This document shows positions 17,748 through 26,633 of a DNA stretch of 63,265 nt, piece after piece. The notes under the pieces are model-generated. The model ran no database searches. It was given only the letters and a program-made list of their open reading frames with translations, and was not told the DNA's origin. Within the stretch, counting starts at the first letter, position 1. Each line of letters starts with the position of its first letter. The translations under genes were made by a program, and so were the position numbers. Source of the stretch: an uncultured Bacteroides sp. (GTDB lineage Bacteria; Bacteroidota; Bacteroidia; Bacteroidales; Bacteroidaceae); assembly GCA_949288715.1 (NCBI GenBank), contig CASELH010000007.1:1-63265 (forward strand), written 5' to 3'.

Positions 17748-19190
17748 TTAAAGTCGTTGTTTCTCCAGCCGGCGTATCTTCTTGGCAGCTTGATGCAGCT
17801 CGGCATCCAGTCGGCGGGTCAGCTGCTCCAGGTCGAGTATGGCAGGGGCGAGGTTGTCTTTCCCTGCCTGGTCGGCTTCCCGGTATTGCCGGCGCAGGCT
17901 GTCCAGTTTGCTTTGCTGCTGCTTCAGGTTGTCTTCGGCTTGGGCATATTGCCGGTAGCTTTCTTTGGCCTCCTCCGAGTGGAAGTCATCCAGCGCATGG
18001 TAAGTGTGGCCATCGTCGATGACGAAGGTGAAGGCATAGTGTTGCCCGGTGTCCTTGGGCGTGTATTGTAAGGCGGCCTGAAGCCTTGCCTTGGCGGCGG
18101 CCACGTTTTGTGTATCCATCCCCCAGGTTGCTGCTATGGAGTCGAGCCGTGCCAAGGCGATAAGGCTGTCCTGCGCCATGCCCTCGTAGTTGTACACCTG
18201 CTTGGAGGCATTGGGTATGAAGACGTAGATGCAGGCTTTCCCCTCGGGCTGGTAGCGGTCGGAGGCAAACCATCCCAGATTGTTGTATTCGTCGATGGCA
18301 TACAGGTAGTCGTTGTAGGGCGAGTTGAAGGGCATGCCCACGTTTTCGGGAGTAAGGTAGGTGTCGCTGTTGGTGTTGTAGCGGGTGACGAAGATGTCAT
18401 ATCCGCCCAGCGACTCCTTGCCGTCGGAGGCGTAGTAGAGCGTCATGCCGTCGGACAGCATGTAGGGGTAGTTGGCATTGGCTCCCGCCTCGTTGATGTT
18501 GGCGGGCAAAGTACGGCCTTGGCTCCATTTATCCAATAGCTTGCTGCTGGCAAAGATTTGCAAAGTGCTGTCCGCCGCCGGAGCGCTATAATACAGGCGG
18601 TTGCCCAGCTCGTTCTCATACGCCGTGCCCCCTCCGTCATCTTGTCCGGAGTAATCCGAATATCGAGCCAGCTTGCCCGACTCGGGGCTGAGCCGGTAGG
18701 CTTCCAGCAGCTTCTGCTTGTCTACCACAAAGCTGTCTATCACCTGCACTTGCTCCACTCCGCGCAGCAGGCGGAGGCCTAAGCGGCTGATGGCCAGCAG
18801 CGAGTCGGCCTCGGCAGTAGAGCGTTTGCGCTTGGCCAGGTCGGCTATGTAGGCTTCAAACGTCTTGACGGCTTCCTCGTAGCGGTATAGCTGGTTGTAG
18901 GCCTGCCCCAAGTAAAGCTGTCCGCTGGGTGTGCGGCGCTTCACGGCTTTCTCCAGCGGCGACACTGCCCCGACGGCATCGCCTGTCTTCAGGCAGCAGA
19001 CGCCATACCACAGGTTGTAGTTCCCGTTGTTAGGGTATGACTTTACGAAACGGGCAAATACGGGCTTGGCTTTTTCATAATCGCCTGCTCCGTACCACTC
19101 TTTGGCTTGGGCCAGGGTTTGGGCCGATGCTGCCGTGCCACCTGTCAGGCCCAGTGCAAGCAAGAAAAACAATCGGAATATCTTGTTCAT
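17748..19190 (-). CDS. Exported TPR and PD40-repeat protein
   Basis: A 480-residue protein with a signal peptide ending near ASAQT. TPR units fill residues 22-160 (KEWYGAGDYEKAKPVFARFV). A PD40/beta-propeller segment follows (GGYDIFVTRY, LGWFASDRYQPEGKACIYVF), as in OmpA-family or TolB-like envelope proteins, and the last 80 residues are a coiled coil. A CAAAAATA site at 19214-19221 gives a -7 box (TATTTTTG) on the minus strand. It heads the operon with nfeD and floA, which suggests an envelope role linked to microdomains (inference). Confidence 0.8.
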   Translation of the reverse strand: MNKIFRLFFLLALGLTGGTAASAQTLAQAKEWYGAGDYEKAKPVFARFVKSYPNNGNYNLWYGVCCLKTGDAVGAVSPLEKAVKRRTPSGQLYLGQAYNQLYRYEEAVKTFEAYIADLAKRKRSTAEADSLLAISRLGLRLLRGVEQVQVIDSFVVDKQKLLEAYRLSPESGKLARYSDYSGQDDGGGTAYENELGNRLYYSAPAADSTLQIFASSKLLDKWSQGRTLPANINEAGANANYPYMLSDGMTLYYASDGKESLGGYDIFVTRYNTNSDTYLTPENVGMPFNSPYNDYLYAIDEYNNLGWFASDRYQPEGKACIYVFIPNASKQVYNYEGMAQDSLIALARLDSIAATWGMDTQNVAAAKARLQAALQYTPKDTGQHYAFTFVIDDGHTYHALDDFHSEEAKESYRQYAQAEDNLKQQQSKLDSLRRQYREADQAGKDNLAPAILDLEQLTRRLDAELHQAAKKIRRLEKQRL

Positions 19191-19349
19191 GGCTTCATTC
19201 TATTTCATGCGTCCAAAAATACGAATTTATCGGGAATAAAGCTTCTATTGCTGATTCTATTATGTTAATTCTTCTTTAATCGCCGATTTTGCTTACTTTT
19301 GCACCGCGTTTTGCCCTGCGCAGGGGGCCGGAGCCATGCTTTCAACACC

Positions 19350-19450
19350 AATAAAGTAGCGTTCCAACGCCGACAAGGTAGCGTTTCAACGCCAGCGAGG
19401 TAGGGTTTCAACGCCAGCAAGGTAGCGTTGAAATGCTGATAAGGTAATGC
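19350..19450. repeat. 22-bp-period intergenic array (host copy 2)
   Basis: The motif GTA-GCGTTTCAACGCC recurs with GTA at 19357, 19379, 19401, 19423 and 19445, an exact 22-base period over five units. Each unit contains the small palindrome GCGTT..AACGC, decaying at the last two units. It fills the divergent region between the TPR/PD40 gene and ttcA. Confidence 0.8.
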
Positions 19451-19472
19451 TAAACAGCAGAATGACAACGGC

Positions 19473-19501
19473 TTGTATAAGCGCGTACGCGGCTACTTTT
19501 G
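19473..19501 (+). promoter_or_regulatory. Promoter of the ttcA-like gene
   Basis: TTG at 19473-19475 is followed after 18 bases by TACTTTTG at 19494-19501. The ATG at 19525 is 24 bases downstream, which argues against the longer reading frame that would begin inside the array. Confidence 0.6.
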
Positions 19502-19524
19502 GCCGTCTATATATTGTTCAGATT

Positions 19525-20280
19525 ATGGGAAAGAAAACCGAAGCAGACAAACTTTTGCATCGCATAGAACGCCTTTTCGTGAAGGGCATGGTGACGTATG
19601 GATTGCTGGAGGATGGCGATAAAGTGCTGGTGGGCCTGTCGGGCGGCAAAGATTCGATGGCTTTACTCGAGTTGCTGGCGCGCCGGGCGCGCATCTTCCA
19701 TCCGCGCTTCTCGGTAGTGGCAGCCCATGTGCAGATGCGCAACATCGGCTATCGGAGCGATGTGGAGTATCTTCGCGGGTTTGCCGAAAGCTTGGGGGTG
19801 CCCTTCTTGGCGTATGAGGCGGCGTTCGATGCTTCTACCGACCGGCGCAAGTCGCCCTGTTTCCTTTGCTCGTGGAATCGGCGGAAAGCCCTGTTCACCC
19901 TGGCCCAGGAGCATGGCTGCAACAAGATTGCCCTTGGGCATCACATGGACGACATCTTGGAAACACTGCTGATGAACATCACCTTTCAGGGAGCTTTCAG
20001 CTCGATGCCCCCCAAGCTGGTGATGCGTAAGTTTCCGATGACCGTCATCCGCCCCCTGTGCCTGGTGCCCGAGGCCGAACTGGAGGCCTTGGCCGCCCTG
20101 CGCGGATACCGCAAGCAGGAGAAAGCTTGCCCCTACGAGACCCACTCTCACCGCGCCGACATGAAAGGTATCCTGCGTCAGCTGGAAGCCATGAATCCCG
20201 AGGCTCGCTACAGCCTTTGGGGCAGTATGACAAACATTCAGGAGGAGTTGCTTCCTACTCCTTGTCCTCGGAAGCAGTAG
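19525..20280 (+). CDS. ttcA: TtcA/TilS-family tRNA thiolation ATPase
   Basis: A 251-residue PP-loop ATPase. SGGKDSMALL is the ATP-binding loop. CFLC lies near residue 115, and HHMDDILETLLMN is the TtcA family signature. Enzymes of this group transfer sulfur to cytidine 32 of tRNA with a 4Fe-4S cluster. The usual second CxxC is not obvious here: a single Cys is seen in KACPYETHS. The substrate is therefore inferred. The 3' end overlaps the convergent apbE gene by 26 bases. The start at 19525 follows the promoter spacing. Confidence 0.8.
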   Translation: MGKKTEADKLLHRIERLFVKGMVTYGLLEDGDKVLVGLSGGKDSMALLELLARRARIFHPRFSVVAAHVQMRNIGYRSDVEYLRGFAESLGVPFLAYEAAFDASTDRRKSPCFLCSWNRRKALFTLAQEHGCNKIALGHHMDDILETLLMNITFQGAFSSMPPKLVMRKFPMTVIRPLCLVPEAELEALAALRGYRKQEKACPYETHSHRADMKGILRQLEAMNPEARYSLWGSMTNIQEELLPTPCPRKQ

Positions 20281-21304
20281 GCCGGGGCTCGGACAGGTAA
20301 CGTTCCATGCCCCGCGTCTGGTAAGTGGCGGTTTTCCCCTCGCCGTCGTCATAGATGAAGTAAGCGTCGAGGTCGGGGCGGGCCTCCACGAAGCGCACTG
20401 CCTCGTCCAGCCCCATCACCATGAAGGCTGTGGCATAGGCATCGGCGCTCATGCAATCGCGGGCAATGACGGTGGCCGACAGTATGCTGTGCTGCACCGG
20501 ATAGCCTGTGCGCGGGTCGATGGTGTGGGCATACTTCTTGCCGTCCCGGTAGTAGAAGTTCCGGTAGTTGCCCGAGGTGGCAATGCCTACGTCCGATACA
20601 TGGAGCACCGTCTGCAGCTCTTGGTTCAGCGAGAGGGAGTCGTCCACAGGCTTGTTGATGCCTATGCGCCAGCCTGTACCCTGCGGGTTATGCCCATGTA
20701 CTACCACCTCGCCGCCTATGTCTACCATAAAGTTCTGCACACCCCGCGAGGCAAGCAGTTGCGCCACTACGTCCACGGCATAGCCTTTGGCCACGGCACT
20801 GCAGTCCAGCATCAGCCTGGGGTCTTGCTTTTCCACTTTTCCCTCCGACGTAAGCTCCACTTTGCGGTATCCGACGAATTGCAGCAGGCTGTCTACCTTG
20901 GCCGAGTCGGGGAAAATGCCTTGTTTGAAGCCGAATCCCCAGGCATTGACCAAGGGGGCGACGGTGATGTCGAACGCCCCGTCCGTTTCACGCGAAATCT
21001 CCATGCTCCGCCGGAATACGGTGGTGAAGAAGGTGTCTGCCGCCACCGGTTCATTGCGGTTGATGCGGGTGATGGTAGCCGTGTCGTTGAAGGGAGAAAG
21101 CGACCCGTCAAAGCGTCGTAGTTCTTGCTCAATCTCGGCCTTCAGGTTCTCTTTGTGCTGGTAGGTGATGTTGTACACGGTGCCGAACACCAGTCCGCTG
21201 TCCTTCTGGTAGGGGACCGGGCGGTTGTGGTTCACTAATATTAATATGGTGGCCAGTAGCAACAGAGCTATCCAGGCCAGGTTTTGCTTCATTTTTCTTT
21301 CCAT
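20255..21304 (-). CDS. apbE: FAD:protein FMN transferase (ApbE family)
   Basis: A 349-residue enzyme that attaches FMN to Thr of target flavoproteins (such as Nqr/Rnf subunits) in the periplasm. A single N-terminal hydrophobic anchor (residues 8-25) lacks a lipobox Cys. Family motifs are FDITVAPLVNAWGFG, DCSAVAKGYAVD, HTIDPRTGYPV and SADAYATAFMVMG. The ATG at 21304 is preferred; a TTG at 21337 overlapping the mntP stop would add eleven residues. It is the last gene of a six-gene operon and overlaps ttcA tail to tail. Confidence 0.92.
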   Translation of the reverse strand: MERKMKQNLAWIALLLLATILILVNHNRPVPYQKDSGLVFGTVYNITYQHKENLKAEIEQELRRFDGSLSPFNDTATITRINRNEPVAADTFFTTVFRRSMEISRETDGAFDITVAPLVNAWGFGFKQGIFPDSAKVDSLLQFVGYRKVELTSEGKVEKQDPRLMLDCSAVAKGYAVDVVAQLLASRGVQNFMVDIGGEVVVHGHNPQGTGWRIGINKPVDDSLSLNQELQTVLHVSDVGIATSGNYRNFYYRDGKKYAHTIDPRTGYPVQHSILSATVIARDCMSADAYATAFMVMGLDEAVRFVEARPDLDAYFIYDDGEGKTATYQTRGMERYLSEPRPTASEDKE

Positions 21305-21333
21305 GTGCGATGTTATTGCTTTGTGTATTTTTG

Positions 21334-21915
21334 TCAACTGAAGAACAGGTGCTCCACCAGAATTTTCACTCCGATGAGGATGAGGATAATGCCCCCCAGC
21401 AACTCTGCGCGCAGCCTCCGTGCCATTCCCTCGCCGCAGCGGATGCCCAGCAACAGCCCTGTCATCGACATGACGAACGATACCAGTCCGATGATGCCTA
21501 CCGGAGGCAGGATGTCTTCCAATCCCCGTGCTCCAAGGAAGGCGAACGAGATGCCCACGGCCAACGCGTCGATGCTGGTGGCCACGGCAAAGGCCAGCAC
21601 CACCTTTAGGTTAGTGGGGTCGTAGGTATGCTTGCTGTCATCGGCTTTAAGCGATTCGCGCACCATTCTTCCGCCCAGGAAGGCCAGGATGGCAAAGGCT
21701 ATCCAGTGGTCCACACTCTCTATCAGGTGGCTGAACAAGCTGGCTCCCCACCAGCCTATCAGTGGCATCAGTGCCTGGAAGAAACCGAATGCCAGCGCCA
21801 TGACAAACATAGCCCGCCAGTGCGGGCGCTTCAAGATGATGCCGCTTGCCACGGACACCGCAAAGCAGTCCATGGCAAGGCTGATGGCTACCAGCCAAAT
21901 TTCAAGTCCTGTCAT
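21334..21915 (-). CDS. mntP: Manganese efflux pump MntP
   Basis: A 193-residue inner-membrane protein with six hydrophobic segments and the two family aspartate motifs (SLAMDCFAVSVASG and ATSIDALAVGISFAF). It exports Mn(II). The length is typical. It lies seven bases after the DUF6048 gene. No yybP-ykoY riboswitch is visible, as expected for an internal operon gene. Confidence 0.93.
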   Translation of the reverse strand: MTGLEIWLVAISLAMDCFAVSVASGIILKRPHWRAMFVMALAFGFFQALMPLIGWWGASLFSHLIESVDHWIAFAILAFLGGRMVRESLKADDSKHTYDPTNLKVVLAFAVATSIDALAVGISFAFLGARGLEDILPPVGIIGLVSFVMSMTGLLLGIRCGEGMARRLRAELLGGIILILIGVKILVEHLFFS

Positions 21916-21922
21916 TATTACG

Positions 21923-22705
21923 TTAGTAAGGTAGTTTGTAGGTTATCGTATAGCATATTCCGGTAGAACGGGAGTCATATTTGCCGAAGCCGGGCACATA
22001 CCATGGGTCGCCATACTGCCCCGTGGAGGCCGACAAGCGGAAGCGTACGCGCAGCCCCCAACCCATGTAGAGTTGTTTCCATATCCGGGCACGCAGCCCC
22101 AGGCACACTTCCAGCCACTGCATGCGGCCTTTCATGCCTTCGTAGCAGTAGGGCAGGCTACCGCCCCAAATGTCATCCACTAAGTTTGGGTCTCCAGATA
22201 CTCCTCCATATATAGGGTCTTCTATGCCCATCGACTCGATGTCGTAGTTGAAACTGGTGAATCCGTACCTGAACCCCACCAGTAGCATGTGCCCGTGTTT
22301 TTTGCCGTAAAGCGCATTGTAGTCTGCCCCGATGCGGAAATAAGGCGCTCCGGTTTTGTAATGTATGCCAGTGTCGTTCCATTCATCATTCGTCCCATAT
22401 CCTATTTCTATGGTTGGGAAATAGCGGTGCTTCAGGTCTACATCGGCTATAATCTCCCCGCTGAAGGTATCACTCCCCAACAATTTGCTTCCCGGTCCCC
22501 ACAAGTCTGTACTGATGGAAATGCCGTTGTACAGGGGGTAAGTCACCTGCGGCTTTTTCTTCTCTTTCTTGGTGGCCACAGGGCGTGTATCTCTGCCTTG
22601 GCCGTAATAGTTTTGTTGTGCAGCCAAGGGAAGTATTGTCAGCAAGCTGAGCAACAGACTAATAAAACATCTTGATATTTTCCCTTCCATCGATGCCTGC
22701 TTCAT
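21923..22705 (-). CDS. DUF6048 family outer-membrane-like protein
   Basis: A 260-residue exported protein. The signal peptide ends near LPLAAQQ. The mature part is rich in alternating beta-strand patterns (FPTIEIGYG, YFRIGADYNAL, GFRYGFTSFNYD) and ends in a C-terminal aromatic strand (ICYTITYKLPY), as in outer-membrane barrels. It is the usual neighbour of DUF6452 in Bacteroides. Its start overlaps that gene by 47 bases (or 32 if ATG 22690 is used). Function unknown. Confidence 0.75.
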   Translation of the reverse strand: MKQASMEGKISRCFISLLLSLLTILPLAAQQNYYGQGRDTRPVATKKEKKKPQVTYPLYNGISISTDLWGPGSKLLGSDTFSGEIIADVDLKHRYFPTIEIGYGTNDEWNDTGIHYKTGAPYFRIGADYNALYGKKHGHMLLVGFRYGFTSFNYDIESMGIEDPIYGGVSGDPNLVDDIWGGSLPYCYEGMKGRMQWLEVCLGLRARIWKQLYMGWGLRVRFRLSASTGQYGDPWYVPGFGKYDSRSTGICYTITYKLPY

Positions 22706-23141
22706 TGTATGAGATGTATATGGAGTCCAGCTTGTGACGGCTGAAGCGTGCCCCTGTTACCTCTTGTTGCATCTGATAGCCACAATCCATCGACAAGAAG
22801 TAGGGGGTGTTAGTGTGGTAGAGGATAACGGTGTCGGTCATCGTCCGGCTATACTTGAATACCAGTACGGTAGAATCTACCGTATAGCGCAAAGGCAACA
22901 TCAGGTTGCGCACCTCCTTCTGGTTGTTAAGGATGACCGAGTCTGTGCCGAATGCAGTAATGGTCAGTGAGTCGAGAGTGTCGTTTACGGCCATGCCACT
23001 TTCATTTAAGGTGTAGAAGTTGCATTGCAGCCATCCCCTGGCCGTCATGGAGCAATCAGGGTCTTCCGAACAGGCCTGGATGATGCCGGTCAGCAGAGTG
23101 GCTATCATACATCCTATGATGAGTCGAATTAAAGCTTTCAT
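22659..23141 (-). CDS. DUF6452 family lipoprotein
   Basis: A 160-residue small exported protein with a lipobox-like signal (TGIIQACSED, Cys24). The C-terminal half contains YFLSMDCGYQMQ and a beta-rich core. It starts two bases after the glycosyltransferase stop and overlaps the DUF6048 gene, its usual partner. Function unknown. Confidence 0.72.
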   Translation of the reverse strand: MKALIRLIIGCMIATLLTGIIQACSEDPDCSMTARGWLQCNFYTLNESGMAVNDTLDSLTITAFGTDSVILNNQKEVRNLMLPLRYTVDSTVLVFKYSRTMTDTVILYHTNTPYFLSMDCGYQMQQEVTGARFSRHKLDSIYISYNEAGIDGRENIKMFY

Positions 23142-23143
23142 TG

Positions 23144-24097
23144 TCAGATGATTTTCTCTATTTGATATTTATTCCGTTCAAGTGAGTTGCGCGAGATGAG
23201 TTCTCCCAAGAAGCCTGCCACAAACAGTTGTGTCCCGATAATCATGGCTGTAAGTGCCAGATAGAAATAGGGAGATTCGGTTACCAGTCTGTAGGGCAGA
23301 TCGTTATACATGTAGTACAGCTTGCTGACACCTACAATGACTACTGCTATGAAGCCCAGCACAAACATCAGTGACCCCAGCAGCCCGAAAAAATGCATGG
23401 GCTTGATGCCAAAGGTAGAGAGGAACCACAGCGTAATCAAGTCCAGATATCCGTTGACAAAGCGGTTTATGCCGAACTTTGTCTTGCCATATTTTCTGGC
23501 CTGGTGGTGAACTACCTTTTCGCCTATTTTGGTAAACCCGGCATTCTTTGCCAGGTAAGGAATGTAGCGGTGCATCTCGCCATACACCTCGATGTTCTTG
23601 ATGACCTCTTTACGGTAAGCTTTCAGTCCGCAGTTGAAGTCATGCAGATTCTTGATGCCCGACACCTTACGCGCCGTAGCATTGAACAGTTTGGTCGGGA
23701 TAGTCTTCGAAAGCGGGTCGTAACGTTTCTTCTTCCAGCCCGATACAAGGTCGTAGCCGTCTTGAGTAATCATACGATACAGTTCAGGTATCTCGTCGGG
23801 ACTGTCTTGCAAGTCGGCATCCATGGTGATGACCACATCGCCTTGCGCCTTCTCAAAGCCGCAAAACAAGGCGGGCGATTTGCCGTAATTGCGGCGGAAC
23901 TTGATGCCTTTCACAATGCCAGGCGCTTGCGCTTGCAGTTGTTCGATGACCTGCCATGAATGGTCTGTGCTGCCATCGTTCACAAATATCACTTCGTGCG
24001 AAAAGCCGTGTTCTTTCATCACCCGTTCTATCCACGCGAAGAGTTCGGGCAATGATTCTTCTTCATTATATAATGGTATGACTACTGAAATGTCCAT
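23144..24097 (-). CDS. Family 2 glycosyltransferase (DPM1/GtrB-like)
   Basis: A 317-residue polyprenyl-phosphate hexose synthase-like enzyme. The GT-A domain shows VNDGST, the metal site DADLQD, and NCGLKAYR. Two C-terminal membrane helices follow (LLGSLMFVLGFIAVVIVG and a second near residue 275). These enzymes load a sugar onto undecaprenyl phosphate for envelope glycans. It lies 27 bases after the DUF4199 gene. The sugar cannot be read from the sequence. Confidence 0.9.
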   Translation of the reverse strand: MDISVVIPLYNEEESLPELFAWIERVMKEHGFSHEVIFVNDGSTDHSWQVIEQLQAQAPGIVKGIKFRRNYGKSPALFCGFEKAQGDVVITMDADLQDSPDEIPELYRMITQDGYDLVSGWKKKRYDPLSKTIPTKLFNATARKVSGIKNLHDFNCGLKAYRKEVIKNIEVYGEMHRYIPYLAKNAGFTKIGEKVVHHQARKYGKTKFGINRFVNGYLDLITLWFLSTFGIKPMHFFGLLGSLMFVLGFIAVVIVGVSKLYYMYNDLPYRLVTESPYFYLALTAMIIGTQLFVAGFLGELISRNSLERNKYQIEKII

Positions 24098-24124
24098 TTT
24101 GTTAATTCTGTTGTTTCATTAAAG

Positions 24125-24682
24125 TCATTGGCCTTGCAGCATTGTGGTCTGCTTGGCACGCCTTTTGACAATCAAGGCTATGATGATGGACAGTAACGCA
24201 CAGTTATATACGTTGTTCACCAGCAGCTGCAGAATGATGTCTGTGGGCGTCAGCGCCTCCAGCACGTCAATGCTTTCTTTCACTTGGGCCACATAGGCCT
24301 CTGTGCCAGGCATGTTGCTCGTTTCTATAGTGCTCAGCATGTCTTTGCAGACGCCTATCAGGTAGCCTTGGTCAATGAAGGCGAAGTATACATAGTGGGC
24401 TACGGCCGTCAGCATGGAGGCACAGATGAACATGAACAGGTTGAACGTCCATGCATGGAAAAAGCTGATTTGCCCCCCGCATACCTTGTCGCGATACATC
24501 TTGGTGTAATAATAGCCAAGGAAAGGCACGCACAGCGTCAAGCAGAAAAATAGTAGCAGCAGGAAAGGTGTGGTTATCCCGATGGGAACAAGTATGAACT
24601 TGGCTATCCAAAACAAGCCCATGTAGGTGCCAAATGCCATGGCGTATCGCGTCATATTGCTGTTATTATTCTCTGCCATCAT
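24125..24682 (-). CDS. DUF4199 family membrane protein
   Basis: A 185-residue protein with four membrane segments (for example FGTYMGLFWIAKFILVPIG, FLLLLFFCLTLCVPFLGYYY). It matches the DUF4199 layout with the conserved YYTKMYRDKVCGGQISF loop. It heads the six-gene minus-strand operon that includes the glycosyltransferase, mntP and apbE. Function unknown. Confidence 0.8.
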   Translation of the reverse strand: MMAENNNSNMTRYAMAFGTYMGLFWIAKFILVPIGITTPFLLLLFFCLTLCVPFLGYYYTKMYRDKVCGGQISFFHAWTFNLFMFICASMLTAVAHYVYFAFIDQGYLIGVCKDMLSTIETSNMPGTEAYVAQVKESIDVLEALTPTDIILQLLVNNVYNCALLSIIIALIVKRRAKQTTMLQGQ

Positions 24683-24776
24683 TCTGAATTTTGCGCAAAG
24701 GTATAAATAATATTGTAAACGCTGCCCCGTTTTAGGGTAAGTTAAGGCACAAAAGTGAAAAAGTTACCGCCAGCTA

Positions 24777-24806
24777 TTGTAGGGAAAGAAAAAATGCCTA
24801 CCTTTG
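24777..24806 (+). promoter_or_regulatory. Promoter of the SRP RNA / tRNA-Thr unit
   Basis: TTG at 24777-24779, a 19-base spacer and TACCTTTG at 24799-24806 match the Bacteroidetes consensus. The expected start of transcription is within a few bases of the SRP RNA 5' end. Confidence 0.75.
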
Positions 24807-24816
24807 CAACCGCAAA

Positions 24817-24916
24817 ACGGGTAAGTCCTATACGGCCAGCTCCCTTCAAATCCTCCAGGGCTTGATCGCAGCAAAGGTAGGAGGTCGTAGCGGCGCGATA
24901 TAGCAAGCTTACCCAC
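24817..24916 (+). ncRNA. ffs: Bacterial small SRP RNA (4.5S-like)
   Basis: About 100 bases fold into one long hairpin: GGGTAAG (24819) with CTTACCC (24908), CTATA with TATAG, and TCCTCC with GGAGG. The apical part carries the SRP domain IV core, with CAGG on the 5' side and AGCAAAGGTAG on the 3' side; the loop is TTGATC-like rather than GGAA. The RNA binds Ffh in co-translational targeting. It ends two bases before tRNA-Thr, so both are probably cut from one transcript. Confidence 0.85.
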
Positions 24917-24918
24917 CC

Positions 24919-24992
24919 GCCTCTTTAGCTCAGTTGGCCAGAGCACGTGATTTGTAATCTCGGGGTCGTTGGTTCGAATCCGACAAGAGGCT
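24919..24992 (+). tRNA. tRNA-Thr (anticodon TGT)
   Basis: A 74-base cloverleaf: acceptor GCCTCTT/AAGAGGC with discriminator T, D-stem GCTC/GAGC, anticodon loop TTTGTAA (anticodon TGT) and T-arm TTGGTTCGAATCCGA region. The anticodon stem CGTGA/TCTCG holds a T-T mismatch in the middle. CCA is not encoded. It is cotranscribed with the SRP RNA; a short hairpin (GGGCTGTCC..GGGGCAGCCC then TTTTT, about 25004-25035) follows and may terminate. Confidence 0.93.
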
Positions 24993-25056
24993 CTCCAGCA
25001 AAGGGCTGTCCTGAATACCGGGGCAGCCCTTTTTGCATTACATCACCTTCTGTTCC

Positions 25057-26259
25057 TTATTCGAAGAGCCTGCTTCGCGCCATCATGCAGGCGCCCACCA
25101 CGCCGGCCTTGTCTTTCAGCTTGGAGGTGACGATGGCACTGTCTTTGTTGACCATGTTGAGCGAGTATTTGCGCACGGCGGTCTTGATGGGTTGCGTCAG
25201 GTAATCTTCCGTGAGTGACATGGTGCCGCCTATGATAACCAATTCCGGATTGAATATGTTGATGAGCCCTGCTATGTACCTGCCCAACTTTTGCCCAATC
25301 TCTTCTACTACTTCAATGCACAGGAAGTCTTCCTTATTGACAGCCTCGATGATTTCTGCCAAAGTAAGGGGAGGGCGGGAGGCCTTTACTCTGTCGGACA
25401 ATATGGAGCTTTCCCCGTTCGAGATGCGTTGCAGCAATATGCGGTGGGCGGCCGAACCGGAAGCCTCTGTCTCCAGGCAGCCCTTCTTTCCGCAATGGCA
25501 GATGATTTCGTTGTCGAATACATTGACGTGCCCGAATTCTCCCGAAAATCCGGATTTGCCGGTGTAGATTTTCCCGTCGATAATGATGCCTATCCCCAGT
25601 CCCCAGCTGATGTTGACGAAGATGATGTCTTTTTCGTTGGCTACGCATCCCTTCATGTATTCGCCATAGGTCATGGCGCGTGTGTCGTTGTCTATGCACA
25701 CGGAGTGCCCCAGCTTCTCACTCAATACCTCAGCCAAGGCTTTCTCGGAAAAGTTGAAGATGCTGTAGCTATATCCCGACTCTGGGTTCACCCGGCCCGA
25801 TACATTGAAACAGATGTTCAGAATCTTCTCCGGGGCAACGTGCGTGTCGTCTATGAAGCGGCGCGCCAGCTCGCACAACTGCTCCAGCGCCTCCTCGGTG
25901 TTCTCAAACTTGTAGGGGAGGTCCATGCCTTGCTTCACCGTCTCCCCGCAGAAGTCTATCAACGCTATGTTCACCCCAAACTTGTTGATGTCCACCCCAA
26001 TGAAGTAGCCCGCATGAGGATTCAGACCATACAGGTTGGGGTGCCTTCCGCCGGTGGTCTCCAGTTTTCCGTATTCGTTGACGTAGCCCTCCGCGCACAT
26101 CTCGTTGATAAGCTTGGTAATGGTGGGGATGCTTAAGTCCAGCACCCTGGCCAGGTCGGGTATAGTGGAACTGCCGTTGTATAGGCAGGTGATGATTTTT
26201 TTCTTCAACAGCCCGCTCCGGGTTCCCCTTTCAATCTCTTGGAGTAATTCGTGGTTCAT
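25057..26259 (-). CDS. ROK family repressor/kinase-like regulator (NagC/XylR type)
   Basis: A 400-residue protein with an N-terminal winged helix (DLARVLDLSIPTITKLINEM) and a ROK sugar-kinase fold. The ROK zinc site is present as CHCGKKGCLE and the phosphate-binding loop as FIGVDINKFGVN near residue 88. Such proteins repress sugar uptake and use genes and respond to a sugar or sugar phosphate; no such genes lie here, so the target is unknown. A TACCTTTG box on the minus strand (26276-26283) lies 17 bases upstream. Confidence 0.88.
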   Translation of the reverse strand: MNHELLQEIERGTRSGLLKKKIITCLYNGSSTIPDLARVLDLSIPTITKLINEMCAEGYVNEYGKLETTGGRHPNLYGLNPHAGYFIGVDINKFGVNIALIDFCGETVKQGMDLPYKFENTEEALEQLCELARRFIDDTHVAPEKILNICFNVSGRVNPESGYSYSIFNFSEKALAEVLSEKLGHSVCIDNDTRAMTYGEYMKGCVANEKDIIFVNISWGLGIGIIIDGKIYTGKSGFSGEFGHVNVFDNEIICHCGKKGCLETEASGSAAHRILLQRISNGESSILSDRVKASRPPLTLAEIIEAVNKEDFLCIEVVEEIGQKLGRYIAGLINIFNPELVIIGGTMSLTEDYLTQPIKTAVRKYSLNMVNKDSAIVTSKLKDKAGVVGACMMARSRLFE

Positions 26260-26283
26260 ATATTTGCATTTTATACAAAGGTA

Positions 26284-26633
26284 CGGATTCTTTTGCTCAA
26301 GTCCGAATGCGGGCTTTTATTTTTTCTGAAATTAACAAATGTAGGAGCCTTTCTACGGGCATAGCCACTTGGGTTGCGGCACCTACCTGAGTCGTACCTG
26401 ATTCGCTCCTCCTTCGCTCATGCTTCGATGCTATAGAGACGAAGGTGAAGCGAAGCAAACATGATTCGGGCAGGCAGAAGGTATTGACAAGACAGGGCCT
26501 TTTCCTTGCCGAGTGGCGGCCTTGTGCATAATCTGCATGGGGAACAAAAAATAAAGCGAAGAAAACTTGTGTTATTTTGAAGGATTTTATTACCTTTGCC
26601 GCGCTTTCCGGAAGGAAATGGCGTAAATCAGTT
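26284..26633. other. Intergenic region with imperfect palindrome and tRNA promoter
   Basis: No gene is supported. Between about 26391 and 26481 there is an irregular inverted repeat (GATTCGCTCCTCCTTCGCTC with GAAGGTGAAGCGAAGC). TACCTTTG at 26591-26598 is the likely -7 box of tRNA-Gly, 36 bases upstream of the tRNA. Confidence 0.5.
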
